Assembly: GCA_910584285.1 (NCBI GenBank)
Contig: CAJTYK010000031.1
Coordinates: 1-23,489, forward strand
Direction of reading: 5' to 3'
DNA from: an uncultured Oscillospiraceae bacterium
Lineage (GTDB): Bacteria; Bacillota; Clostridia; Oscillospirales; Oscillospiraceae
DNA length: 23,489 bases
Both the position numbers and the translations under genes were made by a program. Below are positions 1-7,062 of the stretch, one piece after another; position 1 is the first letter of the stretch, and the number at the start of each line of letters is the position of its first letter. The notes under the pieces were generated by a model. It searched no databases. It was not told where the DNA came from and saw only the letters and a list, made by a program, of their open reading frames with translations.

Positions 1-208
1 CAGCGGCAGCGGCGACAGGGGGATCCGCGTCCGTATCCCCACCGCGCCGGTAGGACAACCACCAACGCCTCGATCTGACAGCCCCCGTAAAAAGGGGGTT
101 CTTAGGGGGTGGCCGACTAAGGACGCGCAGCGTCCGCCGGAGGTCACCTCCTAAGCGTGTCTTTCGGTTCCTTTCTGCACGAGCAGAAAGGAACGCCCCC
201 GGCAGGGC
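1..208 (+). repeat. Structured intergenic repeat R1, copy 1 (left end cut by window)
   Basis: This stretch between the window edge and the 3' end of recF has no gene. It is a copy of an element that recurs inverted at 22419-22645 and, more diverged, at 23316-23489. Positions 1-50 are identical to the reverse complement of 22596-22645, and the distal part from about 151 to 208 is nearly identical to copy 2. Visible structure: an outer stem (101-114 with 142-155) that is fully paired if two G-U wobbles are allowed on the plus strand; an inner hairpin GGACGC-GCA-GCGTCC (121-135); and a perfect 12-bp hairpin GTTCCTTTCTGC / GCAGAAAGGAAC with a 4-nt loop (167-194). The wobbles favour a plus-strand RNA, which would run convergently into recF. 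Function is unknown. Confidence 0.85.
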
Positions 209-228
209 GCCCCCTGCCACCCACTCCC

Positions 229-1338
229 CTACGAGGGGAACAGCCTTCCATTTTCCACCCGGAAGGCCTTCCCCTCCCGAAGCCGGGTGAGCTTCTCCTC
301 CTCGCAGCAGGTGATGAACACCTGCCCGGAGGTGATCCGGTTGAGCACAAACTCCTGCCGCCGGGGATCCAGCTCGCTGAGCACGTCGTCCAGCAGGAGG
401 ACGGGCCATTCGCCGCCGTCCCCGTGGAAGATCTCCCGAGCCGCCAGCTTTAACGCCAGCGCAGCCGTCCTGGTCTGGCCCTGGGAAGCGTAGCTTTTCG
501 CCGGTGCGCCGTCGATCTCCACCGCCAGCTCGTCCTTGTGGGGGCCGGACAGGCAAGAGCGGGACTCGATCTCCGCCCGCCGGTGGGCCTCCTGGTGGGC
601 CAGCAGCTGGGGCAGGAGGACTTTAGGCGCCGCCTCCGGGTCGGTGACGGTGGACACCGTCTCATACCGCAGCTCCAGCTTCTCCCGTCCCCCGGAGCAA
701 TCCCGGTGGATCTCTGGGGCAGCGTCCTGAAGGCGGCGGACAAAGTGGGCCCGGTAGTGGATGAGGATCGCCCCGCATTGGGCCATCCGCAGGGAGAAAT
801 CGTCCAGCGTATCCAGCAGGGCGGGGTGCTCCTCTGCGTCCTTTAAGATCCGGGTCTTGTGCTGATATAGCCGTTTGTATTCCGCCAGAGCCTGGGCATA
901 TCGGGGCCGGAGCTGGCAGATGCAGCCGTCTAAAAACCGCCGCCGGGCCTCCGCGCCCTCCCGGATCAGATACAGATCCTCCGGGCAGAACAGCACCGTC
1001 CGCAGCAGGCCGGACAGCTCCCCCGCTGTCTTTAACCGTACCCCGTTACACCGCAGCTGCCGCCGCTGGCCCCGGTGGAGATCCGCCTCCAACGTCAACT
1101 GCCGCCCCCGGCTGGTGATCCCCGCCTTTACAAAGGCGTGATCCACCCCGTGCCGGATCAGCTCCCGGTCGAACCGGGCCCGGTGGGAGGAGGCGGAGGA
1201 TAGGTAGGCCACCGCCTCCAGCAGGTTGGTCTTACCCTGGGCGTTCTCCCCGGCGATGACGTTCACCCCAGGGTGGAAGTCCGCCTCCCCGTGGACGTAG
1301 TTCCGGAAAAAATCCAAGCTAATCTGATCGACGGTCAT
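229..1338 (-). CDS. recF: DNA replication/repair protein RecF
   Basis: RecF is an SMC-like ATPase that loads RecA at ssDNA gaps through RecFOR and acts at stalled forks in the cytoplasm. The 369-residue product shows the full head domain: Walker A GENAQGKT at 30-37, the ABC-type signature YASQGQTR at about 283-290, and Walker B VLLLDDVLSELD from about 313. Length is normal for the family (about 360-370). I chose the ATG at 1338 (MTVDQISL) because it overlaps the yaaA stop as ATGA, the usual coupled arrangement; an upstream in-frame extension inside yaaA is unlikely. It is the last gene of dnaA-dnaN-yaaA-recF. No gyrB follows within the window; the R1 repeat lies immediately downstream. Confidence 0.97.
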   Translation of the reverse strand: MTVDQISLDFFRNYVHGEADFHPGVNVIAGENAQGKTNLLEAVAYLSSASSHRARFDRELIRHGVDHAFVKAGITSRGRQLTLEADLHRGQRRQLRCNGVRLKTAGELSGLLRTVLFCPEDLYLIREGAEARRRFLDGCICQLRPRYAQALAEYKRLYQHKTRILKDAEEHPALLDTLDDFSLRMAQCGAILIHYRAHFVRRLQDAAPEIHRDCSGGREKLELRYETVSTVTDPEAAPKVLLPQLLAHQEAHRRAEIESRSCLSGPHKDELAVEIDGAPAKSYASQGQTRTAALALKLAAREIFHGDGGEWPVLLLDDVLSELDPRRQEFVLNRITSGQVFITCCEEEKLTRLREGKAFRVENGRLFPS

Positions 1339-1544
1339 TCCACCAAAAAGCGGCGGCCGTTCAACTCCGCCCAATCACCAGGGTACAGCTTCTTACCCCG
1401 CATGGTGCAAACCTGCCCGTTGACCTTGACCTCCCCCTCTTGTATGCGGATCTTGGCCTCCCCGCCGGTCTCCACCGCTCCGGCAAATTTGAGCAGGTCT
1501 TGGAGCTTGATAAATGGGGTCTCAATTTTAATCCGTTCTTCCAT
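1335..1544 (-). CDS. yaaA: S4-domain RNA-binding protein (YaaA/RlbA family)
   Basis: This is a 69-residue protein made of little more than one S4 domain, the small RNA-binding fold found in ribosomal protein S4 and pseudouridine synthases. The central part (EAKIRIQEGEVKVNGQVCTM, about 29-48) is the typical S4 strand-turn region with the conserved GEVKVNG. Genes of this kind sit between dnaN and recF in most Firmicutes and are linked to ribosome/RNA function, though the exact target is not well defined. The stop overlaps the recF start as ATGA, so the two are probably translationally coupled. A modest AGG-type ribosome site precedes the ATG. The 133-bp gap to dnaN is long for this operon and holds a hairpin at its dnaN end. 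Confidence 0.93.
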   Translation of the reverse strand: MEERIKIETPFIKLQDLLKFAGAVETGGEAKIRIQEGEVKVNGQVCTMRGKKLYPGDWAELNGRRFLVE

Positions 1545-1654
1545 AAAAATCTGCCTGTACTCCTTCTCAATGAAGAATCCTTCCCGTTGCCGACGTAAAA
1601 CGCATCCTCAACCGCCGGCAAAGGTGATGCCTCCAAGCTAATGGCTCTAAGATC

Positions 1655-1674
1655 CTCTTTCTCAAGAGAAAAAG
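1655..1674 (-). terminator. Post-stop hairpin of dnaN (TTCCTTTTTCTC type)
   Basis: Directly after the dnaN TAG the minus strand reads TTCCTTTTTCTC-TT-GAGAAAGAGGATC. This is a 9-bp stem with one U-G wobble (paired only on the minus strand, the dnaN transcript). It is A/T-rich and has no clear U-tract, so it may be a 3'-end or processing hairpin rather than a strong terminator. The same motif follows hlyD-like, obgE and recF. The remainder of 1545-1654 contains no gene that I can support. Confidence 0.5.
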
Positions 1675-1677
1675 GAA

Positions 1678-2796
1678 CTACTCCCCCGCGCGCAGGCGGA
1701 CAGGCAGCACCATATACAGAAAGCTGTCCTCCGCGCCCTCCGGGGGCAGTATCAGGCAAGGAGAGGTGGGGGTGTTCAGCTCCAGCCGCACCCGCTGGGC
1801 GGGGGCCGCCTTCACCGCGTCCATGAGAAAACGGTTGTTGAAGCCGATCTCCAGCCCCTTGCCGTCCCCGGAGATAGGGCAGCGATCAAAAGCGGAACCA
1901 ATGGCGGTCTTAGAGGTGATGGATAGGGAGCCATCTTCAAACTTACAGCGCAGCGGGCTTTTTAGCTTGTCGTTGATGATCAGGGACGCCCGGTCAATGG
2001 AGCGCTGGAGGTCGGCGGTGTCCACCTCCAGGATAATGGAGTTGTTATGAGGAATGGTCTGCCGGTAGTTGAGGAACTCCCCCTCCAGCCGGCGGGCCAC
2101 CAGCAGGGTGCCGCCCATCTCAAAGGTGATGTGCCGATCCCCCTGGGTGAGGATGGCGGGCTCGTCGCTGTCGGCGCAGATCTTCTCCACCTCGCTGAGG
2201 GCCGCCCCGGGCACCACAAAGGACAGGGTCTCCGCCCCCTCCTGGGCCAGCTTCCCCCGGCGCAGGGCCAGCCGGTAGCCGTCCACCGCTACCATGGTGA
2301 GGCTGTCTCCCTCCGTCTCAAACAGGGCCCCGGTGTGGATGGGCCGGCTCTCGTTGTCGCTGACGGCAAAAATGGTTTGGCCGATCATGGAGCGCAGCTC
2401 GCCCTGGGCGATGGACAGCCCTTTTCCCTCGTTGACGGAGGGCAGCTCCGGGAAATCCTCGTCGCTGCTGCCCTTGATGTCGAAGGAGGTGGGCCCGCAC
2501 TGGATATGGACGGACAGATCTGCCCCGGCGGACAGGGACACCGCGTCGTCCGGCATCCGCCGCAGAATCTCCCCCAGCAGCCGGGCGGACAGCACGATGG
2601 CTCCTGTCTCAGTGACGGCGGCCTCCACCCGGGTGACGATCCCCGTCTCCAGGTTGTAGCCGCTGATCCGCAGGCCGTCCCCCTCCGCCTCCAGCAGCAC
2701 TCCCTCCAGAGCTTGAATGGTGCTCTTGGCGGCCACCACCCGGCCGGCGGTGGTGACGGCGGTTTGCAGGATCGCCTTTTCGCAGGAAAATTTCAT
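1678..2796 (-). CDS. dnaN: DNA polymerase III beta subunit (sliding clamp)
   Basis: DnaN forms the ring-shaped dimer that tethers the replicative polymerase and other clamp-binding proteins to DNA. The 372-residue length fits the family. The start MKFSCEKAILQ is the typical MKF clamp N-terminus, and the protein ends in MVLPVRLRAGE, matching the conserved C-terminal MLLPVRL strand. Central landmarks include FDIKGSSDEDFPELP and MVAVDGYRLALR, both standard in the second domain. An AGGAGAAAGGA ribosome site precedes the ATG; an alternative ATG nine bases upstream is possible. It lies downstream of dnaA across the DnaA-box-rich gap, so it may be transcribed from dnaA or from promoters inside that gap. 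Confidence 0.97.
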   Translation of the reverse strand: MKFSCEKAILQTAVTTAGRVVAAKSTIQALEGVLLEAEGDGLRISGYNLETGIVTRVEAAVTETGAIVLSARLLGEILRRMPDDAVSLSAGADLSVHIQCGPTSFDIKGSSDEDFPELPSVNEGKGLSIAQGELRSMIGQTIFAVSDNESRPIHTGALFETEGDSLTMVAVDGYRLALRRGKLAQEGAETLSFVVPGAALSEVEKICADSDEPAILTQGDRHITFEMGGTLLVARRLEGEFLNYRQTIPHNNSIILEVDTADLQRSIDRASLIINDKLKSPLRCKFEDGSLSITSKTAIGSAFDRCPISGDGKGLEIGFNNRFLMDAVKAAPAQRVRLELNTPTSPCLILPPEGAEDSFLYMVLPVRLRAGE

Positions 2797-3028
2797 AGGA
2801 AACATCCTTTCTCCTCCCTCCGCAGGAGAGGGAGGGATTAAAAATTCGTAGTAGCCCGTAGGGGCTGCGGAACCTGTGGAAAACTCTGCAAGCCCGGTCA
2901 TATCAGAGGCTTTGCCCTCCACAGCGGGATCCGCAGAGCTTCCACACCCTGCACTGCTCAGAAGCAGGCCAAAAACCCTTCCACAGCCTTCCACACCACA
3001 GCCCGCAAAATTGTGGAAGCTGGGATGG
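2797..3028. other. Putative oriC: DnaA-box cluster and unwinding region
   Basis: The dnaA-dnaN gap carries five copies of the core TTCCACA: at 2940-2946, 2979-2985 and 2989-2995 on the plus strand, and at 2875-2881 and 3012-3018 on the minus strand. A sixth close match, CTCCACA, lies at 2917-2923. The 9-mer at 2875-2883 reads TTTTCCACA on the minus strand, one base from the TTATCCACA consensus; the others are mostly (C/G)CTTCCACA. To the left of box 2875 come a GC-rich spacer, TAG triplets at 2849-2854 and 2859-2861, and an AT-rich run TTAAAAATTC at about 2838-2847. That order (AT-rich unwinding element, TAG trios, GC block, DnaA box) resembles the basal unwinding system described for Bacillus subtilis. 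Location is typical for Firmicutes; the exact unwinding site is inferred. Confidence 0.75.
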
Positions 3029-4351
3029 TCAATAGGCCGAATTCACCGCGTTGGTGATATCCCGGATGATCTCGGACAACTCCGGCTGAGCCTTCATCAT
3101 CTTTTCCACCCGGTTGATGGAGTTGAGCACCGTGGAATGGTGCCGCCCGCCAAACTGCTGGCCGATCTCCGCCAGGGACAGCTGGGTCATCTCCCGGATA
3201 ATATACATGGCCACGTTTCGAGCAGTGCTGATCTCCTTGTTCTGGCTCTGTCCCTGGAGAGCGGCACCGTCCAATTCATAGAATCGGGCCACCTCCTGGA
3301 TGATGGTGTCTGCTGAGGGGAGAAAGTTCTCCTTGGCCCGGAGGATATCCCGCACTGCCCGCACAGTGGTATCGACATCCAGCTGCTCCCCCATCAGCTC
3401 CTGGAAGGCCATGATCTTGTTGACCACGCCCTCAATCTGCCGCACGTTGGAGGTGATGTTCTCCGCCACATAGGACAGCACCGGATCGGGCAGGGAGATC
3501 CCCCGCTCCACCGCCTTGTTCTTCAGCAGGGCAACCCGGGTCTCATAGTCCGGAGGCTGGATGTCGGCAGGCAGGCCCTGCTCAAACCGGGTTTTCAGCC
3601 GCTGCTCCAGCCGGAGCATCTCGTGGGGGGGCCGGTCGGAGGTAAACACAATCTGTTTTTTTTGCTCATACAGGGTGTTGAAGGTGTGGAACAGCTCCTC
3701 CTCGCTGGAGTCCTTGCCGGCGATGAACTGCACGTCGTCCATGAGAAACAGATCCACCAGGCGGTACTTATCCCGGAAGCCCTGCATATCAATGCCCCGG
3801 CGCAGGTTTCCGATGAGCTCGTTGACGAAGTCCTCGCTCTGAACATACAGGATCCGGAAGCCCGGGTGATTGTGCCGCACCTGGTTGGCGATGGCGTGGA
3901 GCAGGTGGGTCTTGCCCAGCCCGGATTGGCCGTAGATGAACAGGGGGTTATAAGCCCCTCCCGGCTCGTCCGCCACCTTCTTGGCGGCGGTGTAGGCAAA
4001 GCGGTTGGTGGAGCCCACCACAAACCGTTCAAAGGTGTACCGTTCCGCACCCTCCCCGCCCACAGGGGCGGGAGCGGCCTCCCGGGCCAGATAGGCGTCC
4101 CGCTCCTCGGGGAGGAGCAGGGTCACGTCTACGTCAAAGGAGAACAGCTCCCGGAGAGCCTGCTCCAGGTTGGTCTGGAACCGGGTGCGGATGATGTTCC
4201 GCTTGAAGTCGGTGGGGACGCACAGCACCAGCCGGGTGTCCTCCAGGGCCACCGCCTCCATGTCGCCGAACCAGGTCTCGATGGCCACGGCGGTCATGGA
4301 TCCCTCCATCAGGCTCTTTACTTTTTCCCAGACGTCGGCGGCAGATTTCAT
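3029..4351 (-). CDS. dnaA: Chromosomal replication initiator protein DnaA
   Basis: DnaA is the AAA+ ATPase that binds DnaA boxes, opens oriC and recruits the helicase. The 440-residue product has an N-terminal domain (1-80), a short linker, Walker A GQSGLGKT at 141-148, Walker B LFLMDDVQF at about 201-209, and a C-terminal helix-turn-helix. The start MKSAADVW was chosen because a GAGGAGG site lies at good distance; an upstream ATG would lack one. Oddity: the DNA-recognition signature reads GGRHHSTVLNS (401-411), where most bacteria have GGRDHTTVxHA. The aspartate, threonine and a following histidine are therefore changed, and the nearby boxes are mostly CTTCCACA rather than TTATCCACA. Expression is probably self-limited through a DnaA box just upstream of its promoter. 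Confidence 0.98.
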   Translation of the reverse strand: MKSAADVWEKVKSLMEGSMTAVAIETWFGDMEAVALEDTRLVLCVPTDFKRNIIRTRFQTNLEQALRELFSFDVDVTLLLPEERDAYLAREAAPAPVGGEGAERYTFERFVVGSTNRFAYTAAKKVADEPGGAYNPLFIYGQSGLGKTHLLHAIANQVRHNHPGFRILYVQSEDFVNELIGNLRRGIDMQGFRDKYRLVDLFLMDDVQFIAGKDSSEEELFHTFNTLYEQKKQIVFTSDRPPHEMLRLEQRLKTRFEQGLPADIQPPDYETRVALLKNKAVERGISLPDPVLSYVAENITSNVRQIEGVVNKIMAFQELMGEQLDVDTTVRAVRDILRAKENFLPSADTIIQEVARFYELDGAALQGQSQNKEISTARNVAMYIIREMTQLSLAEIGQQFGGRHHSTVLNSINRVEKMMKAQPELSEIIRDITNAVNSAY

Positions 4352-4391
4352 GGGCAGGGCCTCCTCAAAAGCATAGCATGTCAACTAACCT

Positions 4392-4433
4392 ATTATACCA
4401 GAAAAAGGCGTATGACACAAGCCGTTTTCCACA
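4392..4433 (-). promoter_or_regulatory. dnaA promoter with overlapping DnaA box
   Basis: On the minus strand TTGTGT (4415-4420) and TATAAT (4392-4397) are separated by exactly 17 bp, and TGG before the -10 gives an extended -10. A DnaA box TTTTCCACA (plus strand, 4425-4433) lies just upstream of the -35, well placed for autoregulation and for a second origin subregion. The AT-rich run beyond it (4436-4452) could also unwind. Confidence 0.75.
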
Positions 4434-4461
4434 ATTCTTTTTTAATAATGTAAGGGCGGAT

Positions 4462-4516
4462 GGTCTCGCTGCCGGCTCGGTGGTGCGGTGGACGTGTGCC
4501 ACCGGCACACACCGCC
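4462..4516 (+). repeat. Structured repeat R2, copy A
   Basis: This is one of two copies of a compact element (the other is at 22323-22375). Shared sequence: GGTCTCGC, then CGGCTCGGT, then a two-part hairpin. Here the outer stem is GCGGT/ACCGC (4485-4489, 4511-4515), a 5'-side bulge GGAC (4490-4493), inner stem GTGTGCC/GGCACAC (4494-4500, 4504-4510) and loop ACC. In the other copy both stems have different sequences but still pair, while the bulge and loop are unchanged. It sits in the gap between the hemZ 3' end and the dnaA promoter. No gene is visible in 4443-4598. Confidence 0.75.
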
Positions 4517-4598
4517 CCCATCGGCCCGCCTCATGAGGAACCGCGGGACGATGAGGACACTGTCCCCTACGCAAAATCGGGGCAAGGCAGCGGTAAAG

Positions 4599-4630
4599 GG
4601 GCGGTTCCGGCAAATCTGCCGGAACCGCCC
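4599..4630 (-). terminator. Hairpin downstream of hemZ
   Basis: A perfect 14-bp stem GGGCGGTTCCGGCA / TGCCGGAACCGCCC with a 4-nt loop lies 14 bp past the hemZ stop. The U-run on the minus strand is weak (CCTTTACC); the plus strand has TTTT after it. It probably ends the hemZ transcript before dnaA and may act in both directions. Confidence 0.7.
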
Positions 4631-4644
4631 TTTTGCAAATCTGT

Positions 4645-6162
4645 TTACAAAAGTCCCGCCTGGAAGTCGGCGGCGGCCCGCTTGTCCGCGGCCACGTCCT
4701 CCCAGCGATCCAGGTACTCCTTGGCGTACTTGGGGTTGTTCAGTCGGACAATCTTCCGCCGATCTGGTTCCACCAGTTTGGTGATCCCCCCCGCCCCCAG
4801 GGACAACACGCTTTGCAGCTCCTCCATCATCACGATGTTGTAGGCGCACACCGCCCCTGGCTGCGCCCAGCCCACGTTCTCGAAGGAACCGGACATATAC
4901 TTCTGCCGGTAGAGGTAATAGGGGGCGTACCCCGCCCCCCGCAGCCGCTGGGATGCCAAGGTGAGCATGGCCTCCACCGTCTCAGGCGGGCAGGCCGCCC
5001 CTCCTTCTTCCGTGAGCCGGGAGCCCTTTTTCAGTGCCAGGGTGTGGACGGTGACGTTGGCCGGGGCCATGGCCAGCACCCGATCCAGCGTGCGCCCGAA
5101 GCCCTCCGGCGTGTCCGTGGGCAGGCCCGCGATGAGATCCATGTTCACCAGCCCCCCGAACCGCTCCCCCGCCAGCGCCATGGCCTGCTCAATCTGGGCG
5201 GCGGTGTGGGCCCGTCCAATGGCTTTGAGCACGCCGTCCTCCATAGTCTGGGGGTTAATGGAGATTCGCTGAATCCCGTGGGCGTGCAGCACGTTTAGCT
5301 TGTCCGCGGTGATGGTGTCCGGCCGTCCCGCCTCCACGGTGAACTCTCCGCAGCCCTCCATGGGCAAGAACCGTTCCACCGCGGTCAGCACGCGATTTAG
5401 CTGCTCTGCCGACAGGGTGGTGGGAGTGCCGCCCCCCATGTAGGCGAAGGAGATCCTCAGCCCCCGCTCCCGCAAAAGCGTACCCGCCAGCTCAATCTCC
5501 CGGCACAGGGTGTCCACATAGGGCTCCACCAGGGCCAGCGACCCCTTCACGTCAGCGGAGATGAAGGAGCAGTAAGCGCACCGGGTGGGGCAGAAGGGCA
5601 CGCCCAGGTACAGCGCCATCCCGTCCCGAGACAGCCCCCGGCCCACATCCAGCGCCGCCTGAGCGCACTCCACCGCCAGCGCCGCCCGGGGGGCGGACAC
5701 GTGGTAGTCCTGCTCCAGCTCCCGCTGGGCCTGCTTGGCCGTTTTTCCTGCCAGCATGGCCCGGGTGGGCAGCTTTACCGGCCGCACCCCCGTCAGCGAC
5801 CCCCAGGGCAGGTCATGGCCCAGCAGGGCCGTCCCGGCCTTGTAAAACGCCTGCTTCAGGGCGTGGGAGACGGTGTGGTACACCTGCTCGTCGGGCTCGT
5901 CCAGCCTGTCCGACGGGAAGCGCACCACCCCGTTGTTCCACCTGCCGCCCCGCAGGAGCAGGGCGATCAGGTTGGTGAGCTTCTTTCCCCGGTGGAGGGT
6001 GATGATCACGGCGTTACGCTCCCCGTCCAGAGCGGTGGGGGCAGGATCTTCTGGGTACTCCGGCCGCTCGTCGGGAAACAGGGTGAGCAGCATCTGCTCC
6101 GTGGGGTAGCGGTAGCGCCAGGTATCCCAGTTCACATTGTCCGAGGTGAGCCAGATCTTCAT
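4645..6162 (-). CDS. hemZ: HemZ-type radical SAM coproporphyrinogen dehydrogenase-like protein
   Basis: HemZ/HemN-like proteins are radical SAM enzymes assigned to oxygen-independent oxidative decarboxylation of coproporphyrinogen III. In many anaerobes without a full haem pathway the real substrate is uncertain. The 505-residue protein has an N-terminal HemZ-specific region (1-180), then the [4Fe-4S] motif CPTRCAYC with cysteines 191, 195 and 198, and the SAM-binding glycine motif GGGTPT at 243-248. The C-terminal part (YYLYRQKYMSG) is the usual HemZ/HemN-like tail. It starts one base after the stop of the MBL hydrolase gene, so the two are co-transcribed. No other haem gene is visible in the window. 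Confidence 0.92.
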   Translation of the reverse strand: MKIWLTSDNVNWDTWRYRYPTEQMLLTLFPDERPEYPEDPAPTALDGERNAVIITLHRGKKLTNLIALLLRGGRWNNGVVRFPSDRLDEPDEQVYHTVSHALKQAFYKAGTALLGHDLPWGSLTGVRPVKLPTRAMLAGKTAKQAQRELEQDYHVSAPRAALAVECAQAALDVGRGLSRDGMALYLGVPFCPTRCAYCSFISADVKGSLALVEPYVDTLCREIELAGTLLRERGLRISFAYMGGGTPTTLSAEQLNRVLTAVERFLPMEGCGEFTVEAGRPDTITADKLNVLHAHGIQRISINPQTMEDGVLKAIGRAHTAAQIEQAMALAGERFGGLVNMDLIAGLPTDTPEGFGRTLDRVLAMAPANVTVHTLALKKGSRLTEEGGAACPPETVEAMLTLASQRLRGAGYAPYYLYRQKYMSGSFENVGWAQPGAVCAYNIVMMEELQSVLSLGAGGITKLVEPDRRKIVRLNNPKYAKEYLDRWEDVAADKRAAADFQAGLL

Positions 6163-6163
6163 C

Positions 6164-6793
6164 TCAGCCCCTCATGGCCATGTGGATGCAGTAGTTGGTT
6201 TTCCGCTCCTGCTCCAGGGTGGTCTGCCCCTCGTGGCCGGGGAGCACCTGATAGTCCCCCTCCAATTCAGCCAGCCGCCGGAGGGAGGCCTTCATGTCCT
6301 CCCCTCTCCCGCCCTCAAAGTCGGTGCGGCCCATGGAGCCGGCGAACAGGGTGTCCCCGGTGAACAGCGTGTCCCCCGCCCGCAGCGTCACCGAGCCGGG
6401 GGTGTGGCCCGGGGTCTCCAGCACCTCCAGCTCCACCCCCGCCACGGTCACCCGATCCCCCTCCCGGTAGGGGGTGACGTTCCCGAAGGAGGAGGCGGTG
6501 GGGAAGCGCTGGCCGAACAGGTTGGTAGTCTCCCCCGCCCCGAAGTCGGCGGGGTGGCAGTAGATGGGCAGTTCCGGCCACGCCGTCCGCAGGCCGGGTA
6601 TGCCCAGAATGTGGTCAAAGTGCCCGTGGGTGAGCAGGATGGCCTCCGGCTCCAGGCCCCTGTTTTTCAGCCATTGGGCCAGCTGCTCCCCCTGATCACC
6701 GGGATCCACAATGCCGCATTTAGAGCTGCCCTTCTGGTGGAAGATATAGCAGTTTGTGCCCAGTTGGCCCAACGGCAGGACGTTGATTTCCAT
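6164..6793 (-). CDS. MBL-fold metallo-hydrolase (glyoxalase II-like)
   Basis: This 209-residue protein is a metallo-beta-lactamase-fold hydrolase of the compact YcbL/glyoxalase II-like group. The binuclear metal site is complete: THGHFDH with H56, H58, D60 and H61, then H130 in TPGHTPGS, D147 in FTGDTLF, and H187 in LPGHEG. Substrate cannot be read from sequence; thioester hydrolysis is the commonest activity in relatives. The start MEINVLPLGQ is preceded by TGAGGTGA at good spacing; longer in-frame readings would run into the upstream 65-aa gene. It lies 19 bp after that gene and is followed by hemZ with a one-base gap, so the three probably form one transcript. Confidence 0.92.
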   Translation of the reverse strand: MEINVLPLGQLGTNCYIFHQKGSSKCGIVDPGDQGEQLAQWLKNRGLEPEAILLTHGHFDHILGIPGLRTAWPELPIYCHPADFGAGETTNLFGQRFPTASSFGNVTPYREGDRVTVAGVELEVLETPGHTPGSVTLRAGDTLFTGDTLFAGSMGRTDFEGGRGEDMKASLRRLAELEGDYQVLPGHEGQTTLEQERKTNYCIHMAMRG

Positions 6794-6812
6794 AAAAATC
6801 ACCTCAATGGGT

Positions 6813-7010
6813 TTATTGTTCAAGTGCGCGCAAAATGAACGTGTTGGCGATCTCAAAGGCCCGTATGCGCCGCTTTGCCAGGGTGATCTGGGCCTTGTAC
6901 CGCTCCGGGTTTTCCTTGGCCTGGAGGGTTTTGACCACCTCCCGCAGCTTGTGCAGAGTGGAGTCAAGCTGCCGCTTGGCCTCGGACAGTTCTTCCTTGG
7001 AAAATTCCAT
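6813..7010 (-). CDS. Small unknown protein, 65 aa, helical
   Basis: I do not recognise this gene. It encodes a 65-residue, strongly charged protein rich in Lys, Arg, Glu and Leu, with heptad-like spacing that predicts one long helix or helical hairpin (EELSEAKRQLDSTLHKLREV, then RYKAQITLAKRRIRAFEIAN). No signal peptide or membrane segment is seen. A strong AGGAGG site lies seven bases before the ATG, and the gene is spaced like a true operon member ahead of the MBL hydrolase and hemZ. It starts just after the jag terminator, so a promoter must lie in or near that gap, or transcription must read through. A nucleoid- or ribosome-associated role is possible but only a guess. Confidence 0.7.
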   Translation of the reverse strand: MEFSKEELSEAKRQLDSTLHKLREVVKTLQAKENPERYKAQITLAKRRIRAFEIANTFILRALEQ

Positions 7011-7027
7011 GCAGTCCTCCTGTCTGA

Positions 7028-7057
7028 AAAAGGCCCCCGGCGACGCCGGGGGCCTTT
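7028..7057 (-). terminator. Rho-independent terminator of jag
   Basis: Just after the jag stop the minus strand forms GGCCCCCGGCG / CGCCGGGGGCC followed by TTTTTC. This is a classic GC-rich stem with a U-run and ends the rpmH-rnpA-yidD-yidC-jag transcript. Confidence 0.88.
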
Positions 7058-7062
7058 GCCGT

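Noticed and set aside
1361..1759. Minus-strand frame bridging dnaN end, the 1545-1677 gap and yaaA
   Set aside because: It overlaps two real genes out of frame, has no ribosome site, and shows no family resemblance.
2047..2841. Plus-strand open frame opposite dnaN
   Set aside because: Antisense of a complete sliding-clamp gene.
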